From contig NC_088209.1 in the NCBI RefSeq assembly GCF_037126465.1, positions 22,821,146-22,885,145 of the forward strand: 64,000 nucleotides of DNA, read 5' to 3'. Origin of the DNA: Ornithodoros turicata (lineage: Eukaryota; Arthropoda; Arachnida; Ixodida; Argasidae). A program made the position numbers and the translations under genes. The notes beneath the pieces are model-generated. The model was not told the origin of the DNA and ran no database searches. It worked only from the letters and a program-made list of their open reading frames with translations. Below, one piece after another: positions 46,211 through 58,900 of this stretch (the stretch's first letter is position 1; every line of letters begins with the position of its first letter).

Positions 46211-46366
46211 ATGAGGGGGGGGGGATATATACTGAGCAGCTTTCTTTCTTTCCTCTTTTTGCCATGCAAGCAACCTTACTACGAACATTGCCGGTGCAGA
46301 CAAGCGAGCTGCTTGTCGTCAGACTCGTAGAAAGGGTGACTTCGTCAACCTTTGGAAATGGATTGG

Positions 46367-46695
46367 TGACCTCCATCACGTCCTCCTGGTCTGTGGACAG
46401 CACGATCGCGAGCGAGCCCTCATGGCAACCACTCTCCAACGCGTCGATCAACGCTAGTTCGACTTAGTCAAAATTCTCGGGCCATGTACGGACCCCTCAC
46501 GTCTGATGCAAGGCCTACGAGCTGTTGCTGAGTTCCTCACCAGCACTGGACTAATGGACGAACTCTAATAGGACACCTTTCCATCATCATTACTTTCTCA
46601 TCCCTTCCACGAGAGCAATGGGGCAGTGTACCGCCATAACGGCGGAGAATGACCCACCACATCATCCCATATGTGTGTGTGTGTGTGTGGAAATG
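46367..46695 (-). repeat. Dispersed repeat G, copy 4 (long form)
   Basis: It matches copy 3 from GGTGACCTCCAT to the (GT)n run. The embedded frame reads ALIDALESGCHEGSLAIVLS but has a stop near the presumed start. Confidence 0.75.
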
Positions 46696-46699
46696 GATA

Positions 46700-47015
46700 G
46701 AAACATCATTGAATCCTCACAATGTAAGTGCTCAACAAAGTGGACAAAAGCAGTACTCGATTTTCTAAGAGACACAGAGCTTATGAACAGCCTCTGAATA
46801 ACCACAGTGCCACACACATCCCGCGATGAGCGGGCTCACATCTTCGTATTTTTTCTTCTAACATCATCATCATCAGTGAACCACGAGAGTGAATCAGTGA
46901 CAAATCACCAGTGAGATTTTTTTTCTCCCTTCTCCCTTTTTTTCTTGTTCACTCTTCTTTTCTCACTCTTCTCTTCACTCTTCACTCCTCTTTTTCTTTC
47001 CTCCTTGTTTTTTTA
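46700..47015. other. No gene; T/C-rich
   Basis: Mostly CTTTTTCTC low-complexity sequence. Confidence 0.4.
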
Positions 47016-47019
47016 TTCC

Positions 47020-47275
47020 GTGTCAGCGCCGCGAAGCAACTGTGGTTATGAGCTACGTACAGAGGTGCACAGATGGCAGCATGAAGACAGAAGGCATAGG
47101 AGACAGGGGTGTTAGTATGCGTCCTGGGCCGACTTCAGGAGCAACTGTGGCGGCGTCCGTCTGGAACGTTTGGCGGAAAAGTTTGCCAGGGGAAAGCCTC
47201 AGACAGCATAGCCGGCGGTAGGACCACATCCCAGTCTACAGCACGACCTTGGGGCTACCTCAAACGAACGGATAC
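47020..47275 (-). mobile_element. tRNA-derived SINE (S2), diverged
   Basis: Plus-strand GCCGCGAAGCAACTGTGG, then GTCCTGGGCCGACTTCAGGAG, CAGACAGCATAGCCGGCGG and CAGCACGACCTTGGGGCTAC give an S2 copy on the minus strand. Box B is decayed. Confidence 0.7.
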
Positions 47276-47715
47276 TTTTACGGATACCAGTGAAATAGCG
47301 AAGTAGATCTTGCGTCTTGAAACAGACCTTTCCCTTTTTCTTCTCTTGTATGTGTTTCTTCTCTCTCTTTCTTTTTTTTTTTTTTACATAGACACATGAT
47401 CGTTCCCAGGATTTCTTCCAAAGGGGGGTGCAAAGAGCTTCCAGTGGGGAGGGGGACAAAACGTTCAATCTACAGTATCCACAGTGCACGACGTTTCATG
47501 CGTGTTGGTAGGATCTACACTGTTTGAAACTGATTTAACTTGAGGATAAGTTCAAGTTTACGTCCAAGGTTGTAGTCCTCGCCACCGCCGTTGCTTCTGA
47601 TGATTTCGGTGACTCTAACGACAGTTTACTGACAGTTCGCTGCGTTGTATCTTTCACCTTACGGAAATCCTTCTGGCAGAATGTCAAGCCCTTCACGACG
47701 AGAGCAATAATTTGT
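47276..47715. other. No gene recognised
   Basis: Spacer with T-rich tract near 47350-47385. Confidence 0.4.
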
Positions 47716-47957
47716 ACCTCTGTATGCAATAAGGGGATAAGTCGAAAGATCCCAAACCGAGAAAATGGGCCTGATCTGGTTGTCTGTCCAATTGACACAC
47801 ATGCATTTCCCGTTTCTTACCCTCCTGTAGCGGGCCAATAAATTGCAATATGGTCCCAAATTTTCTTTGGCAGGTACATACTGGTATGCAGATGTCATTG
47901 CAGCAAAAATAGTAAAAATGGGATAAATCAACTTATCCCCTTATTAAATACAGAGGT
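47716..47957. mobile_element. 242-bp TIR element
   Basis: ACCTCTGTATGCAATAAGGG then GATAAGT (47716-47742) pairs with ACTTATCCCCTTATTAAATA then CAGAGGT (47931-47957), 25 of 27 positions. The inner 15 bp pair exactly. Non-coding; family unknown. Confidence 0.75.
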
Positions 47958-48481
47958 TTAATTACACACCGTGCACCGTAAGTAATGTGTTTAAATCACA
48001 ACCTCATTTTCTTCTTTATCACATCGCCATCGCCATAGTGAAATGTTGCCGATCTGTTACGGGACAACAACAGTCGCACTGTAAGGGCCACCTTGCGTGC
48101 TGGGCTGTTTTGAACCTCTTATTAATAATATATGGTTTCCATGCGGCCGGCGTGGCCACCGAGCAAAAAATTCAAGAAAACGATTCGGCCCAAGCTTCAT
48201 GAACGGTCATTGGCAACATTCATGAACGCTATCATTTGTGATAGAAACGCTATTGGTTGGTTGGCATAGAAACGCTATTGGCATTGGTGATAGAACGCTA
48301 TCATTAGTGATAGAAAACTGTTGCCACTGACCTGCATAATCGCCGAGGACTCTCTAAGAGACGGGCGGGGCCGGTTGGCGCATGACAACAGCGAAGACGA
48401 CAAAAGTCAGCCAGGGAACGTCGAACTTTCAACCTTTAATCATAATTAGGGTTTGTGGTATTCGATATTTTCTTTCAAACT

Positions 48482-48573
48482 AATTCGGGGGGCGTTTATC
48501 GGCATTTATATGGGTCAGTAAAAATCGGATTCTTTCGGTAGCTATATTCCGCCCCGAAAATAAACGCCCGAAT
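48482..48573. repeat. 92-bp hairpin element
   Basis: ATTCGGGGGGCGTTTATCGG faces CCGAAAATAAACGCCCGAAT. It lies inside a wider pair of inverted words (CAACCTTTAATCATAATTAG at 48430; CATTATAATCAACCTTTAATC at 49205). Confidence 0.7.
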
Positions 48574-49240
48574 GGGGGCATCTATTCAATTCCCCACGAG
48601 CGTCTTGCAGGCTTGACCGTGGACCGTGGACCGTGGACTCAGAGATGGAAACAAGGGTGAGCCTAAGTCGTTGTTGGAAGGGTGTAGCCAGAAGAGTTGA
48701 ACGAGTACAAAGTCGAACTAGAAGGCTAGGGAGTCAGTCATCGGCTTTTGGAACTGTTTGGGAATTCCGAACATTCCCTGGCGATAACAGACCTCACAAC
48801 TAGGTCATCCTTCTATAACAGCACAACGAAACAAGGGCACTGTCCAAGGATAATAATGAGTATTACTGCATGGTAGGCTATCGTCTGAGCGTACCTAGGG
48901 AATAGCGTGGTGGTTCTGCGCGAAGCTCCCTTTATGTTTTGCGCGTGCGCGGGACCTCCAATGTTATCCCTTACGTACGCAAAGGCGATAGTGTATGATG
49001 CACTAAAACTATCTAATGCCAGGCTCGCCCTACGGTCCACAAGTGGGGCATTACAACGGGTATTTCCCTTTCCCATTCAAAGGATCGCAGCTGACATGGT
49101 ACTGCGTATTCGGATTTTTTCGGAATATTCCGAATTTGAAAAACAAAATCACCCGGGGGGGTGTTTTTCGACACTTTTCGGCCAGTGCCGAAAGCCACAA
49201 ACCCTCATTATAATCAACCTTTAATCATACGTTCGGGGGA
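48574..49240. other. No gene recognised
   Basis: Contains GACCGTGGACCGTGGACC-type tandem words (48612-48640) and TTCGGAATATTCCGAA near 49120-49137. Confidence 0.4.
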
Positions 49241-49242
49241 GG

Positions 49243-49310
49243 GGGAATATATGTTTACTATAAAAAAAGGAGGAAAAGGTTAGCCTGAGCTTCGGCGGCT
49301 TGCTATTCCC
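49243..49310 (-). mobile_element. LINE 3'-UTR type repeat, inverted copy
   Basis: AAGGTTAGCCTGAGCTTCGG and GGCTTGCTATTCCCA are the reverse of the words at 41828-41893. Confidence 0.5.
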
Positions 49311-51640
49311 AGCTAAGAAAAAAAGGAAAAGAATGAGAAAAACAAACAAACAAATGTTCGACGTTCCCTGTATGTCTCTGTGTTGCTTTCGTCGTCTTCG
49401 CTGATGATTCCCTAAACCTGTCCTCCGACTGATATTACTAGTACATTTCTACCAAAATTTCTGAGCAAACTCTGTAAATGGTCCATTTGTAATATTGGTG
49501 CCTTCAATGCCACCAGAAACGGACTGGTTCAGTAGCAGGCTTTGTGATCTCCCGAGTGAATTCGAGCAAAGATTCTTCGAGTGCAGGAGAGTTGAAACGG
49601 AGCTTTTTTGCTCACCGTTTTCCGCAGTTGTTGACAAGTTCCTGGTGACTAACAAATTGAACTGATTGACCTGCAGTGGGTGCGGTGAAGTAGGGGCAAG
49701 TGGGGTGAAGTTGGTGCGGCTTCGTTTCATTTTTACGTTGAACGAAAGTATCTGAAGATACGTATGTTGTCGCGGACAAACCTGTCCATGTTCGGTACAA
49801 CATACGTCTAATAATAACAATTCGTGGCTTTACGTCGCGAGACAACCGTGTTAACACACATCCGCGAGCAGGCGTTTTCTGTGATGAACCTGAATAAGTC
49901 AAAGTAACGCTCACAACTAACAAGCGAACACCTCAACGCAGTCCTTAAGATTGCAATTGCGCAATCACATTCACACGATGTTGACGCAGTAGTTAAAAAC
50001 AAGAGGTGCCAAGTTTCCTCATGACACAGCAAATAAAGAGGATTGCTGACCCTGTGATTGAGCAACCCTAAGTAACCCAAATATTATACTTTTTATGTCG
50101 CTTTAAGTTACGTGTTTGTCATCTATGTCAGAAACAGGTTAGACCAAAGCTGTGGTATGCGGCCCGCGTGGTTCGATCCTCCGTGGCTCACTGCGGTCCG
50201 CGGTCACGAATGAGTTCGGCACCCCTGTCGTAGAGGGAATGAACGCAGGCGGCTGCTTGTTGAATGGGGGGGGGGGGGGGGGGAGCGTGTCGATACTGTA
50301 AGCGAAGCTTATAAGTGACTCTATAGTGCAATGCTTCACCTCGTCTTCTTTATGCGGACGCTGCGGACTGTGCTGGTGTCCATAGGTTCATATTATAATG
50401 ACGACCTGTGAGTGAAAGGCACACAATTTTTAGAGCTTACCCTGGGGGCCCTTCCCGCGACGGCCATGAATAAATTCGTATCCCCCCATGGGCGAACTTA
50501 TGCTTGCATGCAAATTGCATGCGCGTGCGCATGCAGCGTTAATGTACGCAATAGAGTCATTGTATTCGTGAATTGACTACCCTAATTAATTACTCTGTGT
50601 CCACCTCATAATGCTATGCCACCAAAAACGAGCACGTGCAGCAAGACCGCGGCGTTAGAATAACAACCGGGCTTTTAGCGTGATTAAACGAGTACGCAAC
50701 TGAATGCGGCTTTACTGACCCTTCACAATACGACGAGTACCTCATTACACGAGGCTGGAGTGTTTATCGCTCATTTACCGTTGCCCGCTTTCATTCGTTC
50801 TTTACTGTATTGACGTCAGCAGACGTTTCGTCCTACGTCATTAGAGGAGAAGTCGATATCTTGCGTGTACCACCATCCTCCCGTTTAGTGCGTGGGGAAA
50901 CAATGGGAGCGGGTGACGCTGGTTCGGGACGCCCAAAAAAGGGAGTAAAGGCGATAAACCCGGAATGGCTGGTGGCATCCTAGGAGAACAGAAATTGACG
51001 TTCAATCAATAAGGCGCACGGAATGCTAAGCCGCCTTTTGTTTTGGGCTCCTGTTGGGAGGGTACGCAAGCGGAGCCCCGAGGCAATTTTGTCAATCCCA
51101 GGATTTCGATTTGTTTTTCTTCGTCTTCCTTTCCTAATTCTATTGTTCTTTCAGGAGTGTCTCGGGATCTCTATATAAGATCTTGTTTTTGTTTTTCTTT
51201 CTCTCTCTTTTTTTTAAGAGTTTGTTTTCGTGGCATCACGACGCTTGTGTAGACACAATTCGTGACACGTTATAGCATCAAAGTGTGTTGGATACTTTGT
51301 ATCTTCGTCTCGCTATGCCGTAGTTCGCCCTGCATTATAACCAGAGGCATCGCCGCTCCGACACGATGGTACGCTGCAGGGACGTGGATGTAGTAGCATC
51401 ATTCAGTCACCACCCTGTGGAAGCGAGCCACAAATTTCCTCACTCAACGTCACTGTACGCATATTTGTTGTTGTTGTTGTGGTTCAGTGCGGTGTATCTT
51501 CACAAAAAAAAAAAAAAAAAAAAAAACTCGGCATGTTGCGATGCCGCCCGTTGCTGCCGATGTAGCAGACGAGACTGGTAAACACATAACACTTCCAAGC
51601 GAAACGCTTGCTGGACACATGACTTGCCTTCAGCTAAAGT
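49311..51640. other. No gene recognised
   Basis: Frames of 100-120 codons at 49449-50080 (minus) have no motif. Poly-G at 50265-50283, (TTG)n at 51466-51480 and a 22-bp poly-A at 51504-51526 occur. Confidence 0.35.
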
Positions 51641-51643
51641 ACG

Positions 51644-52598
51644 GTATATTCACACGAGCGATATTCCCCAGACTACTTTAGCGGAAAATGCGAAAAACAT
51701 CATAGCTTCCTGCTGTCACGTGAGCGCTCAACGTTGTGTCTTCACATGCACTGCTAACCGTGGGGAGTATCGGCGACACAAGCCGCGTTTACATGAACAC
51801 GACACAAGCGTATCGAATCGAGTCGAAATCGGAGAGAAGACGATACGTCACCGTTTACATGGATGCGCATCGTGTCCAGACCGGAGATGGCGCCACGCAG
51901 TCTCATATCGGAAAATTAGAGGCGCACATCCGCAAATACTGCCGTTTCCGGTGTCCCGCTATACCTTCGCACCGAAAGTCAAAATGTCGAAAACGTACCA
52001 TCTACGCCCCATTTTAAAGCTTACTTCAGAATGAGCTGTGCTCTACGGCTGCAAGCATTGCTGCTTCTGTCAGTGTAGACTAACCTTCGTATCCAGAACG
52101 GAGCGTGGCTGGGAACTCCCTAATATCACCATTTTGTCATCCCGACTAGGAGTAGCAGACGACGCAACTAGCCCGCAGCCGAACGCCCCTTCCCATAATC
52201 CTCTCTTCTTCCCTCGATGCGCATCATCTGTTTACATGCACAATCTGAATGCGCATCCACCGTCTCGATCCACCTCTGTTTAGCGGATTGAATACGATAC
52301 GCTCTCCTAGCGAACTGACCCGTTTAATATATGGGTGGATTCGATTCGACAACTGGATACGATACGCTAGTGTCGTATTCATGTAAACGCAGCTACAGCC
52401 ACAATATATTCCGTAGCAGACGACAGGAAAAGACGCTGGCGGTGTCGTCTGCTAACTGCGTAGTACGCCAGCCCCGATATTCTGGCAACGCGTGAATGCT
52501 CAACAAAACACGGGACGGAACTTCGGCTCAGCCGTGAGCAGTGTTTTCGCTTTTTTTTTCACTAGAATATTCCGTGAGGATGTCGCTCGTGTGAATAC
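51644..52598. mobile_element. Outer inverted-repeat element with a nested element
   Basis: The left end GTATATTCACACGAGCGATAT pairs with the right end ATGTCGCTCGTGTGAATAC. The interior matches 45905-46210 on both sides of the nested insert, so the insertion came later. Confidence 0.75.
51785..52390. mobile_element. Nested 606-bp TIR element
   Basis: Left GCGTTTACATGAACACGACA then CAAGCGTATCG pairs with right CGATACGCTAGTGTCGTATT then CATGTAAACGC, 29 of 31 positions. Non-coding. GCGTTTACATG-type ends occur in several invertebrate MITEs. Confidence 0.8.
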
Positions 52599-52687
52599 AC
52601 AGTATGCGGATTCTTTCCTTTGTATGGGTATGTCCATATCCATTACTTCCGTTTTCCTTTTCACGCTTTCTCTTTCACTCTTCGAAG

Positions 52688-52693
52688 TTTATT
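52688..52693 (-). promoter_or_regulatory. Polyadenylation signal AATAAA
   Basis: TTTATT on the plus strand, about 50 nt beyond the stop codon of the NRF-like gene. The spacing implies a very short 3' UTR. Confidence 0.6.
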
Positions 52694-52742
52694 TACATGG
52701 TATGTGCTATTTACAATAAATAGGATGCGAAAAATGACCGAA

Positions 52743-52997
52743 CTATACACCTTCAACTCTTGTCCCTGTACAGTGCATGTTTGCCGAAAGGTCTCTCCCT
52801 ATCGACACCTGCTTGCATACGCCTGCATGAACGGGCTTGGAATCCTGGACGCCGTTCTTCTCGTTTTTAGCCTTTTTGCTGAAACACGCCCCCGTGCTCA
52901 GCGTGTCCCATACGTAGACGACGGGCTTCTCGAAGATGATGGCCACCAAAAATCCCAGGATGCATGACACGACGAAGTTCGATATCGCTGTCATGAA
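52743..52997 (-). CDS. NRF-like gene, last exon
   Basis: Acceptor GGCATATTTTCAG, phase 0. It encodes FMTAISNFVVSCILGFLVAI and IFEKPVVYVWDTL, the last membrane helix and its border. A 51-residue tail follows, rich in Lys, Cys and Ser (ACFSKKAKNEKNG...), likely cytoplasmic, ending at TAG 52743-52745. The open frame continues upstream of the acceptor, so the true start of the exon is set by the splice site. Confidence 0.9.
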   Translation of the reverse strand, partial: FMTAISNFVVSCILGFLVAIIFEKPVVYVWDTLSTGACFSKKAKNEKNGVQDSKPVHAGVCKQVSIGRDLSANMHCTGTRVEGV

Positions 52998-55900
52998 CTG
53001 AAAATATGCCGGTAAGACACATGCCATGACGGGTATACGTAGAACGTAGTAGTAGTATGCAAGGTAGCTGGTATAATTGAGACGGTGGTAGCATCTCGTT
53101 GAGTTTGAGGAGTTCTAAACAAACCAGGAAACAGCGAGCTCCTCAAACTCAATGCCAAGCTATCGTCACCGGAACATACGTTGAACTGTAATAATGCGAT
53201 CACGATGCGTTAGCGTTTGGCATTCGTCTTACTTTTAAGTGCTTCTCATACAGAATGCATACCTAGACCACCACCATACCACAACACATAAGGCACCACA
53301 TGCAGACATGACACATATGACATACATCACACGACATGATACACAAACTCAACCTCTCGCGAAACTCTCGGAGAACGTACAAGACACGTCTGAAGGTTTC
53401 CAGAGACGAGGCGCAACTGACGAGTGACGACTGCTCACAAGAGCTCCGAGCTGCCGTCGTTCCGCGCTTCCACGTGACGGAGAACAGCGAATCAACTTGC
53501 GGGGCGCAGCCTGATTCGCTATTCTCCGCCACGTGCCGCGCCGTAGACGGACACCTCGGTCACTCCGCTACGACGCCGGCTTCTCTTCGAAATAGGACTT
53601 CTAATGCTAACGCACTAATATAGGTTGACCTCCCTCACCGCCGTACTCGATCGAGCTGCGCCCTCAGGGGTCACAAGAGCCAACTAATCTTCATGAGGCT
53701 CACTCTTATTGCTTCGGGCACGCAACTTTGTGCGTTGTACAATCTGACTGTCTTCTCGTAGCCCAGTGTTTCTCAAACTGGGGGTCATGACCCCCAAATG
53801 GGTCATGAGCCTTTTTCTGGGGGTCTTGGAGGATCCAAGCAGACATGCGAGATGCCTTGAGCCATAGAGACCAACGTATTGATTTGCTTGCCATCAAGAA
53901 AGCAAATACGTCCTTCTCATTAAAATACACGATTCAATGAATTCTTGTTAGAAAAACATTATTAAGCATTTTTGGTAGCTGTCTCTGTGGTTAATGTCTT
54001 TTAAATAAATTACAATGTAAATGCATCTGCGTCATTGAAAAAAGTAAATTTTCGGAAGTCTTAAAAGGTGGGGGGTCATGGTAGGTTTGGTACTACTCAA
54101 AGGGGCCGCGTACTGGAAACGTTTGAGAAACACTAGAGAGTTTTAGCAAGACCGTTGATAGCGTGGCTTGCGTCGAACCGTATCAACCGGAACCAATCAG
54201 TGGATATGATTCTGAGTCACGTAGGGCTGCGATTGGTTCCGATAGGCACAAGAACCTAATCAACGGTATACTAAAACTCACTACTGTCTTAACCAAACGA
54301 CGTATCCCACAAACACAGAAAGAATGCCGCCACAGTCCGCCGCTCTGCTTCAGGTTCACTCGGGACACTGAAGGGATGTTGGAAGGTGGTCCAGGGAGCC
54401 TTTCAATGGAGGGAACGTCAAGAGAAGGCTCCGCGATAGAGTGTTCTTCGAGAATCAAAGAGAGGGTCCCCTGGAAAGTGCTCAGCTGAAGGGATCAACG
54501 AGGGCGGAGTGAGAGCACGGTGGAAAGTAGGGTCCCATGAAGAACACTTGGCTCTAGCAATCCGTGAGGGTGAAGCGACAATATGGAGGAAAGAGGTGGC
54601 GCCTTGAACTGCACCTGGCTCTAGGAATCCTTGAGGGCAGAGCGTGAACACAGAAAAAGTTAGGGCCCCTTGGAGCACATCTGGCTGTAGAGACCTCCTA
54701 GGGCGGAGCGAGAATACGGCAGAAAGGGATGGCTTTTTGGAAAGCTTTGGGCTCTAGGAGTCCCTAGGGGCTGAGCGGGAACACGGGGGAAGTTAGGGTT
54801 CCTGAGAGCGGAGCGAGAACAAGCCAGTGACCTGTATATCAGACTAGGGTCGACTTTTTCCGACCCCAGTTTGGCCTATATTTCAGTTTTACAACATGTA
54901 CCCATGCTACCCATGTACCCATGCTACCCATGTACCCATGCTACTCCTATCTGGCACACATGGAAGCTTTCAGAGTAGAAAAGACGTTCTTACCACGTGG
55001 AAATGGGAAAGGCTTATCCGCTCCCGCGTCGTCCACAGCTTAAAGTAGATTGTATAAATGTGAATAACATAGATAGCAAACGAAACGCGGCTCACGGGAA
55101 CCAAAAACTTCCATGATAGCAGCCTGTTCAGTAACCCTGCAAGGAAAAGAACACGAGGTACTTAGCATTGAAGTGCAGAACATCAAACACAAAATGGGCA
55201 AGCGACGAACAGGAGTACTTGAGCAGAAAACAAGTATGCACCGAGCTGACGTAAGCACGGCGCAGGCGGAATATCGACAAGACGTGGCGACAGAACAAGG
55301 GTTCCTGACGTAGCCAGCATATCCCTGAGTCTGGGGTAAAGACAAGTAAGCAGGGGGACCTCCGTCGTTTGTTTCGCCGTTGGTCCCCTTTCATGTCATT
55401 TCACCGTCCTTCTCTTTAGACGTTTTGTAATGGCCCTCGGCGTTGCAACCGTGTGACGTACTTCTGTGTACTTGTGTGTTTTGTTAATAAAAGGTGGGAA
55501 AAGAAAAAAAAAGTCCTCGGTAGCTCAGTCGGTAACGTGCCGGCTTGCTACGCTCAAGATAGCCGGTTCGATCCCGGTCGAGGGCGGTAGCAATGTGGGA
55601 GAGGTAAACATTGCTTCCAGCACCGTGTGTCGGAGATTTCCGGCGCACGTCATAAGAACCCCAGGTGGTCCAAATTATCCGCAGTCCTACCATACGGCAC
55701 GTGGAACATGTCGCCACACTGCGCAGACAAACCTTACGTGGAACATCACAGTACCATTTCATTTCAACCCAAGCACAGAAATATGCTGCCTGCTGTAGAT
55801 GCTTTTTGTTCTGTGGCTTACTCAGGAACTCATGTGTTGTCGCCTACTCAATTGGAGACCAATTATCTTCCTCCTTGTCAATAAGAATATCAATCTTCGC

Positions 55901-58900
55901 AGGTGAGTTGTAAGTAGCCTTAACCATTAATCGCTTGTGAGCAAACGAAAGCTCCATAAATTACAAAGTTTTGCGACTTTAACGGGAACTATTATTACCT
56001 CAAGTTTGTTTCGTAACTAATGACGCTGTATGTGAAACGCTTGCAATCAGGCTCTTTGCCTTGAGCGCTTAGAGATGTAAACTTACCCCCTCTGCCAACA
56101 GCACACCTGTGCACGACCCAGCCTACACAGGCGCTCCAAACTATGCGATGTGTACCAGCGTAGACACTGGACCAGAAGCTGGATGGCAGGTCACCATTAC
56201 TCCACACGACGGTAATGAAGTTTACGTACGATCCTGCCGCTATGCAAGTGATCCACAAGAGTCCTTCGAGGATCTAAAGTAAGGCAAGCAATATAGAATC
56301 ATTACAAGCTGGAGACAACTAATTAAAAACCGTTGTCCCGCTAGGGCTGTTATTCGGTGATCCCGCTAGAGACCATTGCACCTCGAGTGCCATAGCTTTG
56401 TGAGTGGTACGCAACTGACACTAGAGGGCAGTGATGTGTTACAGTACCGGTGCGCTCTATTTAGGGCGTCGTCGAAACAGCTAACTAATACATTGTGTGA
56501 ATCACATGAACAACCACAAGACACAAGATAGGCATGATAGAGTTTCCTAATCACTTCCAAGAGTTAGCTGCCATTCATATCCGCGCTGTAGTCACACTTC
56601 TCCACAACATTGTATTTTAGCAAAAGAAAACTCGAATCACGCCCATACCAGCCTCAGCGTGGCACAGTAAGATGCGAGAATGTTTAAGAATCATGGTCGA
56701 GAACAGTAGTATAACCGGACGGCAATGGTGCTGACTGTTTAGGTGTCTTTCGTGCTCGCATGGGGACTAATTTGGTAGTTGTGTACTGCACACTAGAATA
56801 ATAAGCGCGAAATTATTCAGCGCGACGTTGTTACGACAGACAGCGTGCGGCAGCGTCGAGCGTTGACATTACAGACTCAGAAACGAGCGGCATGGCCAGG
56901 GACAAAAGCACCCGCTAGCTGGAAGTAGCTCCAAGGTCGTCCTCAAGACTAGGAGGTTGTGGGTGTGAATCCTACCACCAGCTGTGTTGTCTGAGGTTTT
57001 CCCTGGACTTTCCGGTCTTTTCAAACGGACGTCGGCGGCACAGTTCCGCTGAAGTCGGCCCCGGACGCTTATTAACCCCCTCCCCCCCGTCTCCCTCTAC
57101 TGCCTACTGTCCTCTCTCGATCTGTCCACGTCTGCACGCCGCTCATGGCTACAGTTGTTTCGCGGCGTTAACTAGGAATAAAAAGATAGAGACGCGAGAG
57201 ACGCAGTCCTTCCTATTACCCTACGGAGCATGTGACCTTTCCCAACTCCGGTGGTGGTGGTGGTCATGGTGTAGGGGCTCGCCGTTGTCGGCCTCACAGA
57301 TGTGGGCAACGTCACGGCTGACGCCCTGGGGGAATGTGCGTCCTGGGCCGACTTCTAAGGGAACTGTGCCGACATATGTCTGAAAGCGTTTGAGGAAAAC
57401 CCAGGAAAAATCCCAGACAGCACAGCCGGCACCGGGATTCGAACCCGGGTACCTCAATCTCGACGTGGCATAGCCAGCACGCTAACCACTAAGCCGCCGC
57501 CCACCGCCACCCGCCAACACCGCCGCCCGCCAACACCGCCGCCCGCAGGCAGAGCCGTTCATGGGGAGAGTTTGGCCATTCTGTGATATTTTGGTCATCG
57601 CTCCGCCAACTTGAAAGGCGAGCAGCGGTGGCGCGGGGGGGGGGGGGGGATGGCGGAATGGGAGATTTAAAAGCGGTAACTCTGATCCAAAATGGTTCCA
57701 CTGGCCTTAGCGCCGCACAGCGTGTGACGTCAAATGACGCACCTTGAGACAGGCTCCTCCCAATAGCCAAACTCTCTTAATAAACGACTCTGCCCGCAGG
57801 GAACCGGCAGCTTACATGGCGGAGAGCTGCTGAGTGATTCCACAGCATCATTAGTTTGGTTCTTTTTCCTGTTTCTAATGTAAAACTCCAACCACAACTT
57901 CGCGTCGGAGCGCGCAACCGCCTAATGCACCTATCGAGGGCGTAATAGCGACGTATCAGCGTAAATCAGCGTAACACAGCCGACGTCATGGATGTAATGT
58001 AGTCTGAGTATACTCACTCGTGGAACATGAGTGTTCCTGTGGTGCAGGTACAGGTATGCAACGAGCGATCCGGTAAGGTAAGGTCCGATGTGCACATAAG
58101 GCCTGAAGTAGATTTCTGACAGTAGATCTTTGGAATAGCTAGATAAAGGAGAAAATTAATAGCATTATGAACAGGCGGTACAGTAACATCTTACGTTTAA
58201 TGTTAAGTTGAGTTCAATAGGTTCAAACTGACAGAGAAATATAATGCAAAACGATTAACTCAACCTCACTGACAGTTGATCAATATACTAGCTATTCTAC
58301 GACATGGTGATAGTCCTGTGTATCCGTCCTTATCGCCAATCACTCATTTATTGTACGGCCTACTTCACCTGAAGAATATCTTTCCTCTATTTATCACTCA
58401 ACCTTCGTTCTGCAAAAGCAGCCCAGTCTACTGAGGTTTCGCATAACATATCTGGCCAACAGAAACATTTTGTTCAAGACTGTGATTGTCACACTGTTAA
58501 ACCGCGACTATTAAATTGCTCTGTTTATCGATACGCAAAATCAACATGATTATTTCCCATCGTACCTTTGATAAGTATGCCATGTATGTTAGTGACAACG
58601 TATTTCAGATACTCACTGATAGTCCCTGCTGAGCATCAGCAAAGTAGGCGGGTAGTTATTGATGTACGTCAAGATTCCTACAACTATCGCGCTGAGGGTC
58701 AGGAGGCATGCTGTGATCAGAAGTGCCAACTTGGGTTGCCTGAAAATGGACTTTTTTTTAATTATTATTATTCGTTCGTTGGATGCCTGGCAAAGACTGG
58801 TCTCGCAACCGTTTAATGTACGTAGTTTAATCATTTTACTCTGATCGTAATCATCTCACGACCTCTTCGACCGTTGTGTTGTCGGGATTGACCTTGCCTC

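Noticed and set aside
52867..53094. Alternative reading of the last NRF exon in another frame
   Set aside because: Only the frame ending at 52743 fits the phase of the upstream exon and gives the membrane helix and EKPVV motif.
55513..55587. Functional tRNA gene
   Set aside because: The acceptor stem and box B are good, but the D-arm does not pair, there is no convincing anticodon arm, and a tick SINE body follows directly.
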